Assembly (NCBI GenBank): GCA_036172665.1
Contig: CM069871.1
Location: forward strand, 8,990,001-9,054,000
Direction of reading: 5' to 3'
Length of the DNA: 64,000 bases
Source: Prosopocoilus inquinatus
Lineage: Eukaryota; Arthropoda; Insecta; Coleoptera; Lucanidae
The position numbers were made by a program, and so were the translations under genes. Within the stretch, counting starts at the first letter, position 1; each line of letters starts with the position of its first letter. This document shows positions 1-12,240 of the stretch, piece by piece. Under the pieces are notes generated by a model. That model saw only the letters and a list, made by a program, of their open reading frames with translations, was not told where the DNA came from and made no database searches.

Positions 1-1254
1 AGTAGCCAAGCGCAACTTATTTTTTAACTTGTGAGATCTTTGCTGGCAATTGTGTCTTTTTGGCACCCTGTCTTCTTCTTCTTCTTCTTCTTCTGGTAAT
101 ATTGCCAGTGGTTCTATGCCTTGGAGCAGCTCCTTGCAGCACAGGTTTGTTTGTGTTTATAATTCAATCAACTTCCTTCTCGAAGTATGGAACAATAGTA
201 ATTTGAGCAGATGCCTTCAGACACCCGCGCTCTACTGCAGTGGCGTAACAAGAAGTCAATCCACCGGGTTGCAAAATTTTTATTGGTGCCTTTTAACAAG
301 TAAAAAAGAGACGCCATTTTCTTCTAAATTCAAAAGCAATACCACTTTGTCGATACAGGTTTTGTTTCTTCTTGTGTTAATTCCTCCACCTTGAAGACCT
401 TCGACGTCAAATTTGCAACAAATTCACCGCGTACCAAACAGACCTGAACTGCGAAACATGAAACCTGAATTTTAAAAAGTTTCGATCGTTATACGTATGG
501 CGAACCAATCCGGGGATACACTGTATATGGAATACACAGTTTTCGTCGACTTTGGTTTTTTTTGATTGCAGCGAATCCCTCATGCATCCTCTGTGCAACT
601 ACAGTTGTTCAAAAAGCGATCGCAAGATGTTGCTAGTTACTTAAAGTTTGTATTGTAAAACTTTTATTAAACTTGCTTTAACTAAATATCAAAGCAATGT
701 TCACATTTTGGATATAACTTGCAGGATTGTTCGCTGCTGTCAAAATTAGTTTAAAGAAGTCAACTGTGGCGCAACGAGTAAGATTACGGTTCGATGATGC
801 TGCAAAATGATCAAAAATGGGTTGCCAATAGAAATAAGTGCATTTTTTTTAGTTGCCTATTTGTAACACTGCAACAGGTTGTGTTTTATTGATTTATTTA
901 CTTAACAGATGTTTGACGTAACGTTAAGACCCGACATGATAGTAGGTAAAGTGAAAGAAATTGAATTTAAAATAAAATATTTCGTTTTGTAAAGTTGCGA
1001 CCTCGTACACTTCGACAAATACCGTGCCTTAAAATGAATTCCTCATTAAAGTAGGCCGTGATTTTTTTATACTATTGGCAACACTTAATCCAGATTTTTT
1101 AATACTATTGGCATCACTTAATTCATACAAAGTGTCACAATTTGACATTTATTTAATTTAAATAATTGGGCGACTGTCAGTGCTACAAACATTTTGGCAG
1201 TGTGAAGTGATCTTAAAGCTAAGGTTTCTAAACGTCATTCAAAACACGCTAATG

Positions 1255-1420
1255 CTGGGTTTCCACACCTATGGCACACGGCATCCGGCATTCGAAATCC
1301 TCTTTGTGATTGGCTGAATTAAAATTCGTGAATGTTTCAACGTTCAGAAATTTTTAAACAACCAATCCCGAAGAGGATTTCGAATGCCGGATGCCGTATG
1401 GCAGAAGTACGGAAACCCAG
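1255..1420. mobile_element. Hairpin MITE, about 166 bp
   Basis: The two ends are inverted copies. The left end starts CTGGGTTTCC and runs through a GGCATCCGGCATTCGAAATC block; the right end carries the reverse complement and finishes GGAAACCCAG. The loop is AT-rich. This architecture is that of a non-autonomous DNA transposon. No unambiguous target-site duplication was seen, so the superfamily is left open. Confidence 0.7.
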
Positions 1421-2191
1421 TATAATTCCCACTATGGATATGTCAAATTTGACACTGTCAAATAAATTATAGATGAGATGAAGGTTTGATTTACACACAC
1501 ACACAAAGTTCGATTTTTTTTTGTAAACCCTTCAGGTCCTTAAATTTCACAAAATGTGATACGAAATTTTGGAATAATTTTGACATTCAATTGGAATTCG
1601 AATTTTAGAAACACTGACGACTTTATTCGCAATTTGAAATTCAGCAGCTGGCCATGATCGTGCAAATTATGAGAAAACTAGTTTTCAACAAAACTTTAAA
1701 CTTCTCGATTTCAAAGTGCAAGCGTCCAACGGGGCTGCCTTGCAACCCCTCTTGCTACGCCACTGCTCTACTGTGCCAGATCAATTAAAAATTTTACCTT
1801 CGACTCGCATTCTTTTGTTTGCATTTGTTTGTATAAAAACAATTGCATTGCCGTTATTATTAATTATTTCTTGGTATGCTAAACAAGATAATGTAGAAAT
1901 CGTCATCAGTCTGTGACATAATGTGAACTTTATTAAGTTACATGAAGTTTTCATAAAGCAATCATAATTTTTGTAAGTGGCCCATTAATTTGTCCAGATG
2001 TGTACACTACTGTCGAAAAGTTTTAAGACGAGAACCTTCTGCATTTGAGCCTCCCCGTCTCTCTCTCCCTCTCTGCCGCCGGCCGTACCATAAAAGCAGG
2101 TCAGCCGGCTAAATGTTGTTAAGGTTCATAATTGCAATGCACGGATATTTATACGGCCTTTTCGACTTAAAACTTTTCAACACCAGTATAC

Positions 2192-2854
2192 GTTAAGGCT
2201 GGCCACACATTCATAAAGCAAAAGTAAGTTTCTACAAAAACGTTTTTGTTAGAAAGTGATTTCATACTTTTAATAGGATCAAGCGTACATTGGTAGAGCA
2301 AAACAAAAGACAATTTAAGGCACGCTTAAAACAATTGCAGCCAAAACGTTTTTGCTTAAAACGGGAACGTTTTGATCTAAAGCACGCTAAAACGATTGCA
2401 GTCAAAACGTTTTTACTTAAAAGCGTTACTTTTTATTTTATCTTTTCGTGGCTCTATTTTGTACACATTTCCAAAAATTGCCGCAGAGTCAAAGCAGGAA
2501 TATCTTCAGCGTTTGAAGTCATTTTAACAACTAATTATAATAGCGGATATAACAAAAAAAAATTAAATTGAACATCGAAAAATCGTATTTCATTTTTCTA
2601 AAAACCGGTGATTAATCTGTGTAGGCTTTAGTTTAATCCGCAGAAGTAAATGATTTCTAAGGAACACATTTTTTGTCTCTTTAATGTGTACTTCGCATTG
2701 TTTTACGTTCTACCTGAAAACATTTTGCCCAAAAACGTTTTGCCAGCGTGGCTAACCGAAACGTTTTACGTTGCAGCAAAACGTTTTGTTTAAAAACGTT
2801 TTTGAAGTTTTGTTTAAAAACGTTTTTGCTTCGTGAATGTGTGGCCAGCCTAAC
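2192..2854. mobile_element. Non-autonomous DNA transposon with GGCTGGCCACACATTC inverted repeats
   Basis: Left end GTTAAGGCTGGCCACACATT; right end is the inverted counterpart, finishing CCAGCCTAAC. Both sub-terminal regions repeat AAAACGTTTTTG-type words, so the ends can pair over a long distance. The interior (about 600 bp) has no convincing transposase frame. Short open frames inside it are lysine/phenylalanine-rich translations of the repeat. No clear target-site duplication. Confidence 0.65.
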
Positions 2855-3481
2855 TGTATAAAAATATTGAAAACAGTGCATATTTTCTTTTTTTTTTAGA
2901 AAAAAAAAAAAAAAACTGAATTAAATTATAATCTTCTATTTTCATAATACTCTTTTGTTTCTTGTTGATGATTTTTTTTTTAAATTTTGTTTATGTTTTG
3001 TTGTTTTCTCTCAAATTAATTTTCAAATAATAACTTTGGCCTGTACGCGGGGGGCGGGGGCAATTCATTCAAATTAAATTTGTTTTCGTCTACATAGTAT
3101 ATGAATATGAGCGCTCGTAAATAAATGATCGCTTAAAACGTGTTGCCAGAATTTTCTAGTTCACGTCAAGGAAACGTGAATATCGCTTACAATATATGTA
3201 TATTCCGCCGTCTATTTCTGGAAACAGCTGTTTTCAAAACTAAAAATACCTTGTTACAAGTTACAAGCTGCACTCGCCGCCGCCGCCGCCCCCCCAAGCC
3301 CCCGTATCTCGATAAACCGCTTCTTTACAGTAGCAAACCAAGAAGTTAATAATTAATCCGTGTATTTGTTACAATACAAAAAAAATAAACAAAATAAGTT
3401 TTTCTTCCATCGTTAAACCTAGGCTACATATAAACGAAAAAAAAGACGACAAAAATCCAAACCCACTGCACGCACCGTCGG

Positions 3482-3509
3482 CGTCGTCGTGGTGGTGGTG
3501 GTGGTGGTC
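3482..3509 (+). repeat. GTC/GGT trinucleotide tract
   Basis: A short run of GTC then GGT triplets lies in the probable 3' UTR of the minus-strand calponin-family gene, 66-93 bases past its stop codon. On the transcript it would read as ACC repeats. Confidence 0.6.
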
Positions 3510-3574
3510 AGAGAAAAAAAGCAAAAATCTGATAGAGAGAGAAGTAAAAAAAATTTGGGATTCTTCAAGTAAGT

Positions 3575-3790
3575 TCACATATGGCGGGTGTTGCCGAAAC
3601 CGCCGTGGCCCGATTGCGAGGCCCCCTTGTTGTAACCCATTTGTAGATTGAGGAGGCCTTCGGAGGAACGCAGTTGGTCCTCCGAGAAGACACGCTCGTT
3701 CTTGTCGGCCATTTTCGGCCCTAGGGTTGGTCCTTTCCATTCGGGATGTTTCTGCGTTATCCGACCCAAAGAGAACAGCGAAAGGGCCAC
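3575..3790 (-). CDS. Chd64: Chd64/transgelin-like calponin-family protein, last coding exon
   Basis: Encodes the C-terminal 71 residues plus TGA. On the minus strand the exon follows a TTTTCAG acceptor and opens VALSLFSLGRITQKHP, finishing the CH domain. It then carries the single calponin-like repeat (LNLQMGYNKGASQSG) and ends GFGNTRHM. That C-terminus and the phrase GPKMADKNERVF are characteristic of the arthropod Chd64/myophilin/transgelin group of small actin-binding cytoskeletal proteins. The phase (0) joins cleanly to the exon at 3865-4152 through a 74-bp intron. Assembled with the proposed start exon at 9763-9768 the protein would be 169 residues, slightly short for a family of about 170-190. 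The family call is strong; the Chd64 symbol is by resemblance only. No frameshift or missing key residue was seen. Confidence 0.9.
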   Translation of the reverse strand: MALSLFSLGRITQKHPEWKGPTLGPKMADKNERVFSEDQLRSSEGLLNLQMGYNKGASQSGHGGFGNTRHM

Positions 3791-3864
3791 CTGAAAACCA
3801 AACAATTTGTTACTCCCCCTTCCCAAAAAAAGATGATATCAAAAAACTGAATTGTTTTTTTTAC

Positions 3865-4152
3865 CTGGCTGACGTTGCGTCTTTCAAAAAGATCGGCCGT
3901 CTGGAAGATTTCTTCTTCGGGCAGGCCGTATTTCTTCGCGGCGGCCTGGAAGCGTTGGATGTTCTCCATGAGTTGGAAGTTGGTACCCTTGGTTTGGATT
4001 TTTTTCACTGAGCCAGGTGCCAGTTTGTTGATGAGATTGCAGAGGACGACTCCGTCTTTTAGGATGTCCTCGAATTCGCCTTTGGGGATTGGTTCTCCGA
4101 GGACCGCGTAGATCCAGGTCAGGACTTCCCCTTCTAATTCCTTATTACGTTT
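3865..4152 (-). CDS. Chd64: Chd64/transgelin-like protein, CH-domain exon
   Basis: A 288-bp, phase 0/0 exon coding for 96 residues that hold most of a calponin-homology domain: KRNKELEGEVLTWI at the start, DGVVLCNLINKLAPGSV in the middle, then NFQLMENIQRF and a closing EEEIFQTADLFERRNVSQ. The DGVxLCxLxNxLxPGSV block and NFxxMENxxxF are conserved CH-domain signatures. Borders: acceptor GACGTGCAG before AAACGT and donor CAG/GTAAAA. A GTG three bases inside the intron could mimic a start, but a splice acceptor plus a matching phase-0 ATG exon at 9763-9768 explains the 5' end better. The product is expected to bind F-actin and act in muscle or cytoskeleton; that role is inferred from the family. 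Confidence 0.92.
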
Positions 4153-7064
4153 CTGCACGTCAAAATTAATTGAATTAGTAGAATCAAAAATGATTATGAA
4201 TTATTATTATAGAAGATTTTATATTTTTTTTTTATCTGAATATTTGCTCATGACTAGAGGGCGGATGATCTTAGGTGTTATACAAACCAAAACTATATGA
4301 AAAAATAAATTCAATAAGAAACTGTCTAGAGAATGGAATGTGTTGTGTGTGCTCCCCCCTCGCCCCCGCCCCAATCAACTGAATCAAATCTTCTTTTACA
4401 TTAGACAACAAGAAATGCCCAATGGTCTAAAGCGTAAAGAGAAAAAAAATGTCGATTTCTTTCTAAATTTTTGAATAGTACCAATAAACAAATGATGATG
4501 ATGATTTGTGAGTTTATTTCATTAGGACGGCGTATAAAAAAAAAACTAATAAACGGTGATAACTAACTACACATGAGATATATCTGCAATAAAACAGACG
4601 GGTTGGTGGTTCGATGATATAAACAAATTCTTGTGATTTTCCGCCGGTCATATCCGAAAATAATTCGCTCTCTGCACGCGTCTAATTTTAAAACGTTGTT
4701 GTAATTCATATTTTCGGCGATTTCACGATTTTATAGAGAGGATGCTGTTGGTAAATTTGTAAATGATGTTCGCCCGGCGCGGCGGAAAACTTGGCGAAAA
4801 TGTGTTTTTCGCAAGCGATTACGAAATGTCTAACCAAAACATTCAAAATATAATGAACGCAAGATTGTATATTGTCGTTAAATAAATCTTCAGGAGTTGA
4901 CAACACATAAAAAAGGAAAAAAAATATATACGAAAATTCGGACCGAGACACAGGCGCTTTTATTTGCTCCAATGAAGCTTTTTCTTTTCAGTTTTCCAAA
5001 TTTCAAAACCTGGCTGGCCTCTATTTCGTTTCGTATTCAAAACAAACAAAATAATTCACATTTCCAGCGTCGTCAAATCTATTTCGGGTCAAAATTTTAT
5101 CAAAAACGCAGAAACCTGAACCGAGAAACTCTTTTGTAATCACTAAACCCCTTTTCGTTTTTATTTATTTTTTTAAATAAATGTATATATTAAATCTTTC
5201 CACATCCAAAACTATCGGTATTATGGCGCGAAACAATGAATTAGAAAAGTGATTTATTTTTTCTTGTGATTGATAAATAAAATGCGGCGGTCAAAATTTG
5301 GGGGTTAATTTTTTGAATCATTCAAAAAATTGCCACAAATTGTAATCGTTATAAATTTTGCTTCGGATTTGGTGAACTCAAGGCATACGAGTGAGTGATC
5401 TAGTAAATAAGCAATCCAGGAAAAAGAGGTGAAACAAAACAAAAACAGAAGCAACATATTTTTGTCCTAATTTTTCAAGAAATTTAAAAATTTTAGATCA
5501 AATTTGTGCAGTCATAACCAAACTTAAAATATTCGGGGCGTTGTATTCGTGGTAACGTCCGAAATGTCCTAACTCTAGTCATAACATAGGCAGTGTTGTC
5601 ACTTGGGTAATATAACATTATGGTAGTATTGTCTCCAAACACTAAATTTATTGCCGGAAATGAGTGTGTCGTGAGCGGGGAAGAGACGCAAATAGCTCTT
5701 TAGTTTATTAAAAAAAAAAATAAGAAAAAATAATAAGAAGAAAAGAAAATTAAACAATTCTCGTGTTTTTCTTCTGTTTTTCGCATCACAAACACCGAAA
5801 GCTCTTACTTAATCTTTAGATGCAGTTTTCAAAACATTTTCAATTTTATATCGCTTTGTTTTTGTTTTGCGCCACAGTTTTTTCCGATATAGTTCTTTCT
5901 CTTTCTGTTCGTTTATGATTCTTTTTTGATCACTGCATTCTTTGTTTTTTTTTCATTTAAATTTTTTCACCCACCTTGTGTAGTATTTTTACATTTGTTT
6001 TCATTTTTTGGTCACTGCATTTTTGTTGCATTTTAATTAGTTTTCACCGCACTACTGTTTTTCTTGCTGGTTTTTTCATTACATTTTTTTTTCTCTTTAC
6101 CTTTTTTCTTTCACTTTTCCCGTTCTTTTTTTTTGTTGTATTTTTCGATATTTGATTTGACGTAATTTCAATTTTCATCACATTTTTGTCTAATTTTTAT
6201 TTTATTTTTTCTTGTTTTTAACAGCACTTTTAATTCGTATATTTATCACCGATCCCGAAAGATGGCTGTTGATCAAACTTATCTTTGTCTCTTCTTTTCC
6301 ATGTGGTTTTGAATTTTTTTTTTTTTTGTGTGCATTTAATTGTTCACGTAAGTATTGATTGTCGATTTAACAATTTTTTTTTAATAATAAAATCTGATAT
6401 ACTTTCAAAATGATCGTCTGTCTCACTTGTCATCATTTCTCTCGATATTATACATGGCACGTCCGTCATTAAATTCCGAAGTTTAACGTTTCTTCGTTTA
6501 CTTTGATCATCATCAAATGATGAGAGTTCCAACGTACACATTTGTTTAATAGTTTTAAAACAATTGGTTTTATCACATTATTGAGGGGGAAGGGTTGCTA
6601 TTATTAAATACACAGTTTCCTTGACCAGGGAAAAAAAAACTTCAATTTTTTCTTGTAACAAAGAAATTAAATAACTTCAAAAAATTTAAATAATTATTCT
6701 CTGGGTCAAATCAGCGTACATACATAAATCGAAACGTGGATAATTCAAGATTTTAAATAGTTATTCTGAAAGAAATAATTATTAAGAAAAAATGTTATTA
6801 TGAAGAAACAAGGCCGAGATGATTTGTTATTATTATTTGTTTGTTGTTCGTTGCCCTTTAATTTAAATTAAATTAACTGGTTTTATTTGAAGCAGCATCA
6901 ATGGACGTGTTCTTTCTTGTGACAGTTCTAAAGACGTTTCGTTTAGATAATTTCGCCATATTTAATTATAAAATAATTTATAATTTATTGTAGTCGACTC
7001 GTGTCCAATGAAAATTGTAAAAAAATAGTTTTTAAACCTTTAACGGGCGGACACTGTTAAAACT

Positions 7065-7127
7065 GGAAAGAGCACTCGACGTTTCGCTATCGTTTAATAG
7101 CTTTGTCAAGAGTGATGAAGCTCTCAA
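7065..7127 (-). ncRNA. Degenerate hammerhead-ribozyme-like motif (Penelope-like/retrozyme remnant)
   Basis: On the minus strand: CACTC, then a decayed core (TTGACAA in place of CTGANGA), a GCTAT/ATAGC stem, GAAACGTC, then GAGTG, which pairs with CACTC. Stem I extends through GAGAGC/GCTCTT. The whole is enclosed by a longer inverted repeat built on AGTTTTTAAACCTT. The core substitutions make activity unlikely. It is a relative of the 24.1-24.3 kb and 33.3 kb copies. Confidence 0.5.
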
Positions 7128-8677
7128 ATACGCGCTACGTCCGTTTAAGGTTTAAAAACTATTTTGTAACTAATTGTTGTTAAACTGAACAAGGCAAACT
7201 GAAGACGTCAAAATAAATTAGCAAGTGTCCAGTTTTAATATGAAAGGTTTCAAGACAGATTATGGATTATTATTATTTAATTTTCTATTAGGTTTTCCAT
7301 TCTTTGTACTAGAAACCACAGTCTCAAATACATTTTAATATTTCCATTCTTGTTAAACATCCATAAAAATTATTACACAAAATTGTAGTTTATTTTCATT
7401 TGTGTGTTGTTGTAAAAAACAACGAACAGTTTTCAAGTATGAAAAAAAAAATGATTCTATTCCCCTCCCCCCTCTCCGACGCAAAAACCATACATCAATG
7501 TTTTCTTTATTTATTAGGAAGTAAAACATTTCAAACCTTCTGAAAAGTTATCATTACATTATTCACACGAAAACCATGAAGCACTGAAAATTATGAAATT
7601 GTTAATTTGTTCATTTCGAGATTAATTTTTAACACATTAAAAAAAAAATAAAACTACTTTTTGGTATGAATATTGTTCTATTTATATTTTTTACTTGAAT
7701 TGCATATTTCTTTTAGTTTTTTTTTTGCTTTTTCTGAAAACTGTGTGCATTGTAAACTTATAACAGTTACGAATAAATTGTTAAAGATGCAATAACATCT
7801 CTTAACCGATTCTTTTTTATTTCTACTTATTAGGTAAGTCTTTTTGTGTAAACAATTCGTTTTAAACTCCTACGCAAATCTTGGCCACCATAAAACCGTA
7901 CCATTTCTACCAATCCAAATTTCCAAATTTGAAATTTAACCAGTTAATGACAATACGAGAATAATTGATCGGATGGTTATCATGTTGAAAAGTGGTTAAA
8001 ACTTTAATAGTTATGAGAAGCTATTGTGTAAACTTGATTTATGTGCTGGAAGGGGTTGTGGGTTAATCAATGTTGATTTTGTTTTCGATTTTAGGAGCAC
8101 ACTGTATTAAAGTTGAAATTTTAATTACAAATATGTTCGTTATAAATCAAGCAAAACGTTTTTTTTTTTTTTGTAAAATTAAAAATAAACGTTTTTTGCC
8201 TCTTGTAAACCTAATCCGGGAACACACTGTATAAGGATTAAGTTAAAAAAAAATTCATGCTTACTTGATTATTCAAATTTTTCCATTATTATTGTTTTTC
8301 TCTCCAAAAATCACAATTTTTCTCGGGCAAAACGATCATCATTGCTTTATTTAAATCAAATCAGGTCAATTTAAATAAATAAATAAATAAATAAATTTAT
8401 TTGATGTATCAAATCCATTAAGACTGAGTAACTTGGAGCAGTTTTAGGTACGAGCGCTTTTTATTTGCTTTTTGGCGATTATTTTTCTTTTCTTTTTCGG
8501 AGAAATAACATATAAATCGCCCAGAGGTTTCGAAAAGACAATAAAGTCAACATTGATTAATATTAGTTGTTACATAATAGAAGAATTTCTGAGTATAACA
8601 AATTTTAAGTTTGCTTAAAACATTATAATTAATATTTTCTTGTTTCTTTCACTTTTTTCACTTTTATTTTCTTTCGA

Positions 8678-8855
8678 AGTTCTTTTATTCTATTTCTTAA
8701 TAACTAGCATCTTTTTTTATGTGTCATGTAATTCAGATTGATGAATAAATAAACTATTATTATTATTATTATTAGTTCTTTTATTCTATTTCTTAATAAT
8801 TAGCACGTTTTTTTATGTTTAATGTAATTCAGATTGATGAATAAATATAATATTA
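8678..8855. repeat. Two-copy tandem repeat, period about 96 bp
   Basis: A block starting AGTTCTTTTATTCTATTTCT and ending in GATTGATGAATAAATA occurs twice in a row, the copies being joined by a (TTA)n run. A few substitutions separate them. Confidence 0.75.
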
Positions 8856-9762
8856 TTATTTCTTTTTTCTTCAGATTTCATTGCCTAAGAACAGTGCGTT
8901 TTTGTATTTGAATAAATCAACTTAAGTTTTCAAAAATTGAATTTCCACAGTTTTGGTTGCAAACTAGATTTTTTGAGGAAGGAAAAATACCTCCTTACAT
9001 TATTTTTTTTTCAAATAATGCAATTTCTAAAGAACTATAAATTTAAAAAGTAGCAAAAAGTCAACTACTATTTCAAATCTGTGCCAATACTTTTGATTTT
9101 GAGATTTTAATTTACATTTTACAAAATTATTTTTTACTTGCACTCTAGTATACTTAACTCTCATAGATTTGCTGTTTTTTCTTCGTTCTCGTTTTGATTT
9201 CCTTAATTTAATAACTAAGATAGTTCAAAAGCTACTAGTTTTTTTTTTTTTTGAAAATAAGTTACTGAGCTTTTTTCACACTTTACAATTAAATACGACC
9301 TCCACAATTTTTATGCAATTTTTTAAAAAACTATTAGTTTCAGAGAGAGAAAGAGACTGCGATTGATTTGAAGCACAAGTTACAAAAAAAAGCTACTATT
9401 TAGCAATCTCTGGAATATTAGCAACCAAACGCATTTTTTACAGCAATTAGTTTTATAGAAAAGAAACTTTTGTCAGGTTTTAAACAATTAAGAGAGCAAT
9501 CTCTTTAGCAATCTTCAGAGAATATTAGCAGCAACCAAGCGCGTCCAATCTAAAATTAGCATTTTCCAAACATATTGCTTAATAACACCTGACATGCATA
9601 AACATTGTAACATTCAACAATCCGTGCACTATTTTAAGAAGTAGCAAGTAGCGACAAGACCACTCATTGTGTTCAGTGAAATTGAGCACGCATGCTCACT
9701 TTTTTCATTTATTTATTTTACGTTCAGCAAAAGCAAAAAAAATCAAGCGTCTGGGGACTTAC

Positions 9763-9768
9763 CGACAT
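9763..9768 (-). CDS. Chd64: Proposed start-codon exon of the Chd64-like gene (ATG TCG)
   Basis: On the minus strand the sequence reads CTCCAAAATGTCG followed at once by GTAAGTCC, an excellent splice donor. It gives Met-Ser ending in phase 0, which fits the phase-0 acceptor of the CH exon at 4152 and would produce MSKRNKELEG. Very short first coding exons are common in small calponin-family genes. The surrounding 9763-9850 is noticeably GC-richer than its neighbourhood and carries a core-promoter arrangement just upstream. The link is inference; it rests on splice signal, phase, strand and promoter context, not on residue similarity. Confidence 0.55.
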
Positions 9769-9837
9769 TTTGGAGAGTGTGTATTTTGAGCGTCCCGACG
9801 ATACTGAAACGACGCCGGCCAAGAGTTCGTCTTTATG
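9769..9837 (-). promoter_or_regulatory. Candidate core promoter and 5' UTR of the Chd64-like gene
   Basis: Reading the minus strand, CATAAAG (9831-9837) precedes TTTCAGTATC. The A of TCAGT (9805) lies about 30 bases downstream of the TATA-like box, the spacing expected for an arthropod TATA-initiator pair. The implied 5' UTR to the ATG at 9768 is 37 bases. No downstream promoter element was evident. Confidence 0.5.
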
Positions 9838-10918
9838 AGGGGCTCCCGCGGGGGCGTCATGCACACACTTGTTTGCCTGTTATACATACATACATTTCCC
9901 AATGGTGTTCCTATTAATTACGGATTAATCATTTTGCAAAAATCAATTATTGGCATTGGAACACGCTCTCTCTCTTTCTAGGGCCAACAGCCAAAGGACA
10001 TCTAAATTCCTTCGAGAAAAATCACCACGTCGCTTGCGCAATGTTTATTCAAAAAAAAAAAAAAGAAATGTGTGGGTTTCAAAATTTTATTGCATTTTTT
10101 TCGGTAAGCTTAAAATAACTCTCGGAGTTACAAATACTGCATGAAATCCTCAAAGAAAAAGAAAGTCTTTCGTAACGAACATTTTCTCAGAATAGTTGGG
10201 CGGCTTCTGGAAGTTTTCTCGCGTGTAGGTTTTCGCCGCGAAAATCTATAGTTTTCGGCTTTTGCCAAAATCTATATTGCACGTATGAGTGCCAGGTGTT
10301 TTTAATATTAATAAACTTTCCGTGTAATTTCTTGGACGCAAGTCCAAAATCGCGAGCCCTAATTACCTCGAAGGCTGTGATGCAAATTTTTCAAAATAGA
10401 TCGTCGACTTTGGATTAGGTTTGCGATGGTCATACACTCATGATGACGTTGTTTGAACTATGTGCCTAGTTTGTTTTTAACGTGCGAGTGGGATTTAGCA
10501 CGAAATTAGATGTAACCAATCAGTTTTAAAAAAGAAAAAGCAACGATACATCATGTTTTTTTAAGTGTGCCAATAATTCTGAGGACTAAAATCAATCAAT
10601 CTTCTAGATTTATTTGAATTTGAAAAAGGCCTATTTCTAATTTTTGTTTGCTACTTTATTATTTTTTTCTTTTATTGTCCGAGGTCTTAATCTTTGATAC
10701 TGGGCGGTGGTTTGTCCTTCTTTTCGACACGATTCTTTGTTTCTCTTCATTTCACTTAACACCGTTTTGCCACCCACCACACCTTTTTTAAATGTAGATA
10801 TTTAATTATCCCATCTCAATCTCTCTTTCTTGTTCTTGTTCTTTGCTTGCATCTGTGCAGACCATAAGACAAAGCTACTTTCCATACTTTATTCACCTCC
10901 GAGTGGATATTAAGAATA

Positions 10919-12240
10919 TTAACAGAATGGAGAGCAATTAAAGAAAATTCGTTTTAAATTTCGCGCCAACGACTTGCATTTCGATAAAATACCATAGATG
11001 GCGCTGGTGTAACTTACTTTCATTTACAAACAGAACGCAGAACAAGAAATTTCTAAATTTTTAATCTGTAACCGGACAGAATATAAATGGAAAAACATTC
11101 TGTCCGATTATAGATTAAAAACTTACAATTTTCATCGGATAAGAGTCAAATGCTATTAGCTGCTTTCTTTTGCTTAAAAGTTTGAATCTGTTTTCGAATA
11201 GTTTGAATCTGGATTCCGTAGTTGTTGCGATAAAACAAAACAACATAAAAATAGTTTGATTCGAAAGGGATAGGGGATTATCGATCGGGACTGAATTTTC
11301 AAGGAGAGTGGCGATTAATCCCTTTACAAAAGAACGTCCGTCTTTGAATCTAAACGCGTTTGGACCACGTTTTTGTAAGCGATGGAAAGCACCTATCAAA
11401 GAAAATTCGTTTCAAATTTCGAGCCGAGGACTTGTAGTTCGACAAAGTATCCATAGATGGCGTTGGCGTAATTCAATTTCAGGTACCAACAGAATTGAGA
11501 GCAAGTAAGGAAAATTCATTTTAAATTTCGCGCCAACGACTTGCGGTTCGACTAAATACCATAGATGGCGCTGGCGTAACTTACTTTCGTTTACCAACAG
11601 AATGAAGAACAAGAAAATTCTAAATTTTTAATCTGTGACCGGACAGAATATAAATGGAAAACGATTCTGCCCGGTTATAGAATAAAAACTTACAATTTTC
11701 ATCGGACAGGAGTGAAATGCTATTAGCTACTTTCTTTTGCTTAAAAGTTTGAATCTGGTTTCGAATAGTTTGAATCTGGATTCCGTAGTTGTTGCAATAA
11801 AACAGTTCAGATTTGAGTTATTGATTGACAGTTCGCCTGTAAATTATTGCAATTCAATCCAAACGAAATATAAAAATAATTTTATTCGAAAGGGAAAGGG
11901 GATTACCGGTCGGGACTGAATTTTCAAGGAGTGTGGGGATTAATGCCTTTACAAAAGAACGTCCGTCTTTGAATCTAAACGCGTTTGGACCACGTTTTTG
12001 TAAACGATGGAAAGCACCTATTAAAGAAAATTCGTTTTAAATTCCGCGCCGACGGCTCGTAGTTCTACAAAGTATCCAGAGATGGCGTTGGCGTAATTCA
12101 ATTTCAGTTACTGAACAACAGAATTGAGAGCAAGTAAAGAAAATTCGTTTTAAATTTCGCGCCGTTGACTTGCAGTTCGACAAATTATCCATAGATGGCG
12201 CAGGCGTAACTCAATTTCAGACTCAATTTTAATTTGATAT
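10919..12240. repeat. Complex duplicated repeat block with ATAGATGGCG words
   Basis: A roughly 570-bp module occurs twice (from about 10919 and about 11490). It contains a sub-unit GAAAATTCGTTTTAAATTTC ... CCATAGATGGCGCTGGCG seen five times, with AGATGGCG at about 10996, 11455, 11563, 12080 and 12193. Each large module also holds a terminal-inverted-repeat element (about 11159-11393 and 11726-12018) starting with a CTTTCTTTTGCTTAAAAG end and finishing near GATGGAAAGCACC. That element family recurs at 19686-19915 and 23442-23782. Confidence 0.65.

Larger units (their letters stand above)
1..3574. other. Gene-free flank 3' of the Chd64-like gene
   Basis: No exon could be supported here. The stretch holds a (TTC)n tract near position 70, a short hairpin MITE (1255-1420), a 663-bp terminal-inverted-repeat element (2192-2854), and fragments of dispersed repeats. 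One such fragment is a phrase around 1730-1780 that recurs in reverse complement around 225-275 (a 'CTACGCCACTGC' block). The segment 560-640 resembles the 3' tail of the ribozyme-bearing repeat at 63.06-63.25 kb. The part next to the gene presumably contains the 3' UTR; no clear AATAAA was seen on the minus strand. Confidence 0.5.
4153..9762 (-). other. Probable first intron of the Chd64-like gene (5.6 kb)
   Basis: No further exon was recognised. Content is AT-rich with T-tracts, a ribozyme-like Penelope/retrozyme fragment (7065-7127), a two-copy tandem repeat (8678-8855), an (AAAT)n run near 8380, and otherwise unstructured sequence. A short unseen exon cannot be excluded. Confidence 0.5.

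Noticed and set aside
4153..4158. GTG just upstream of the CH exon as an alternative start
   Set aside because: Lies inside a good GTGCAG acceptor; a spliced ATG exon in the right phase exists at 9763-9768.
10190..10260. Heat-shock-element-like TTC..GAA..TTC as a promoter site for the Mp20-like gene
   Set aside because: Spacing of the third unit is wrong by one base and no transcription start or exon could be tied to it.
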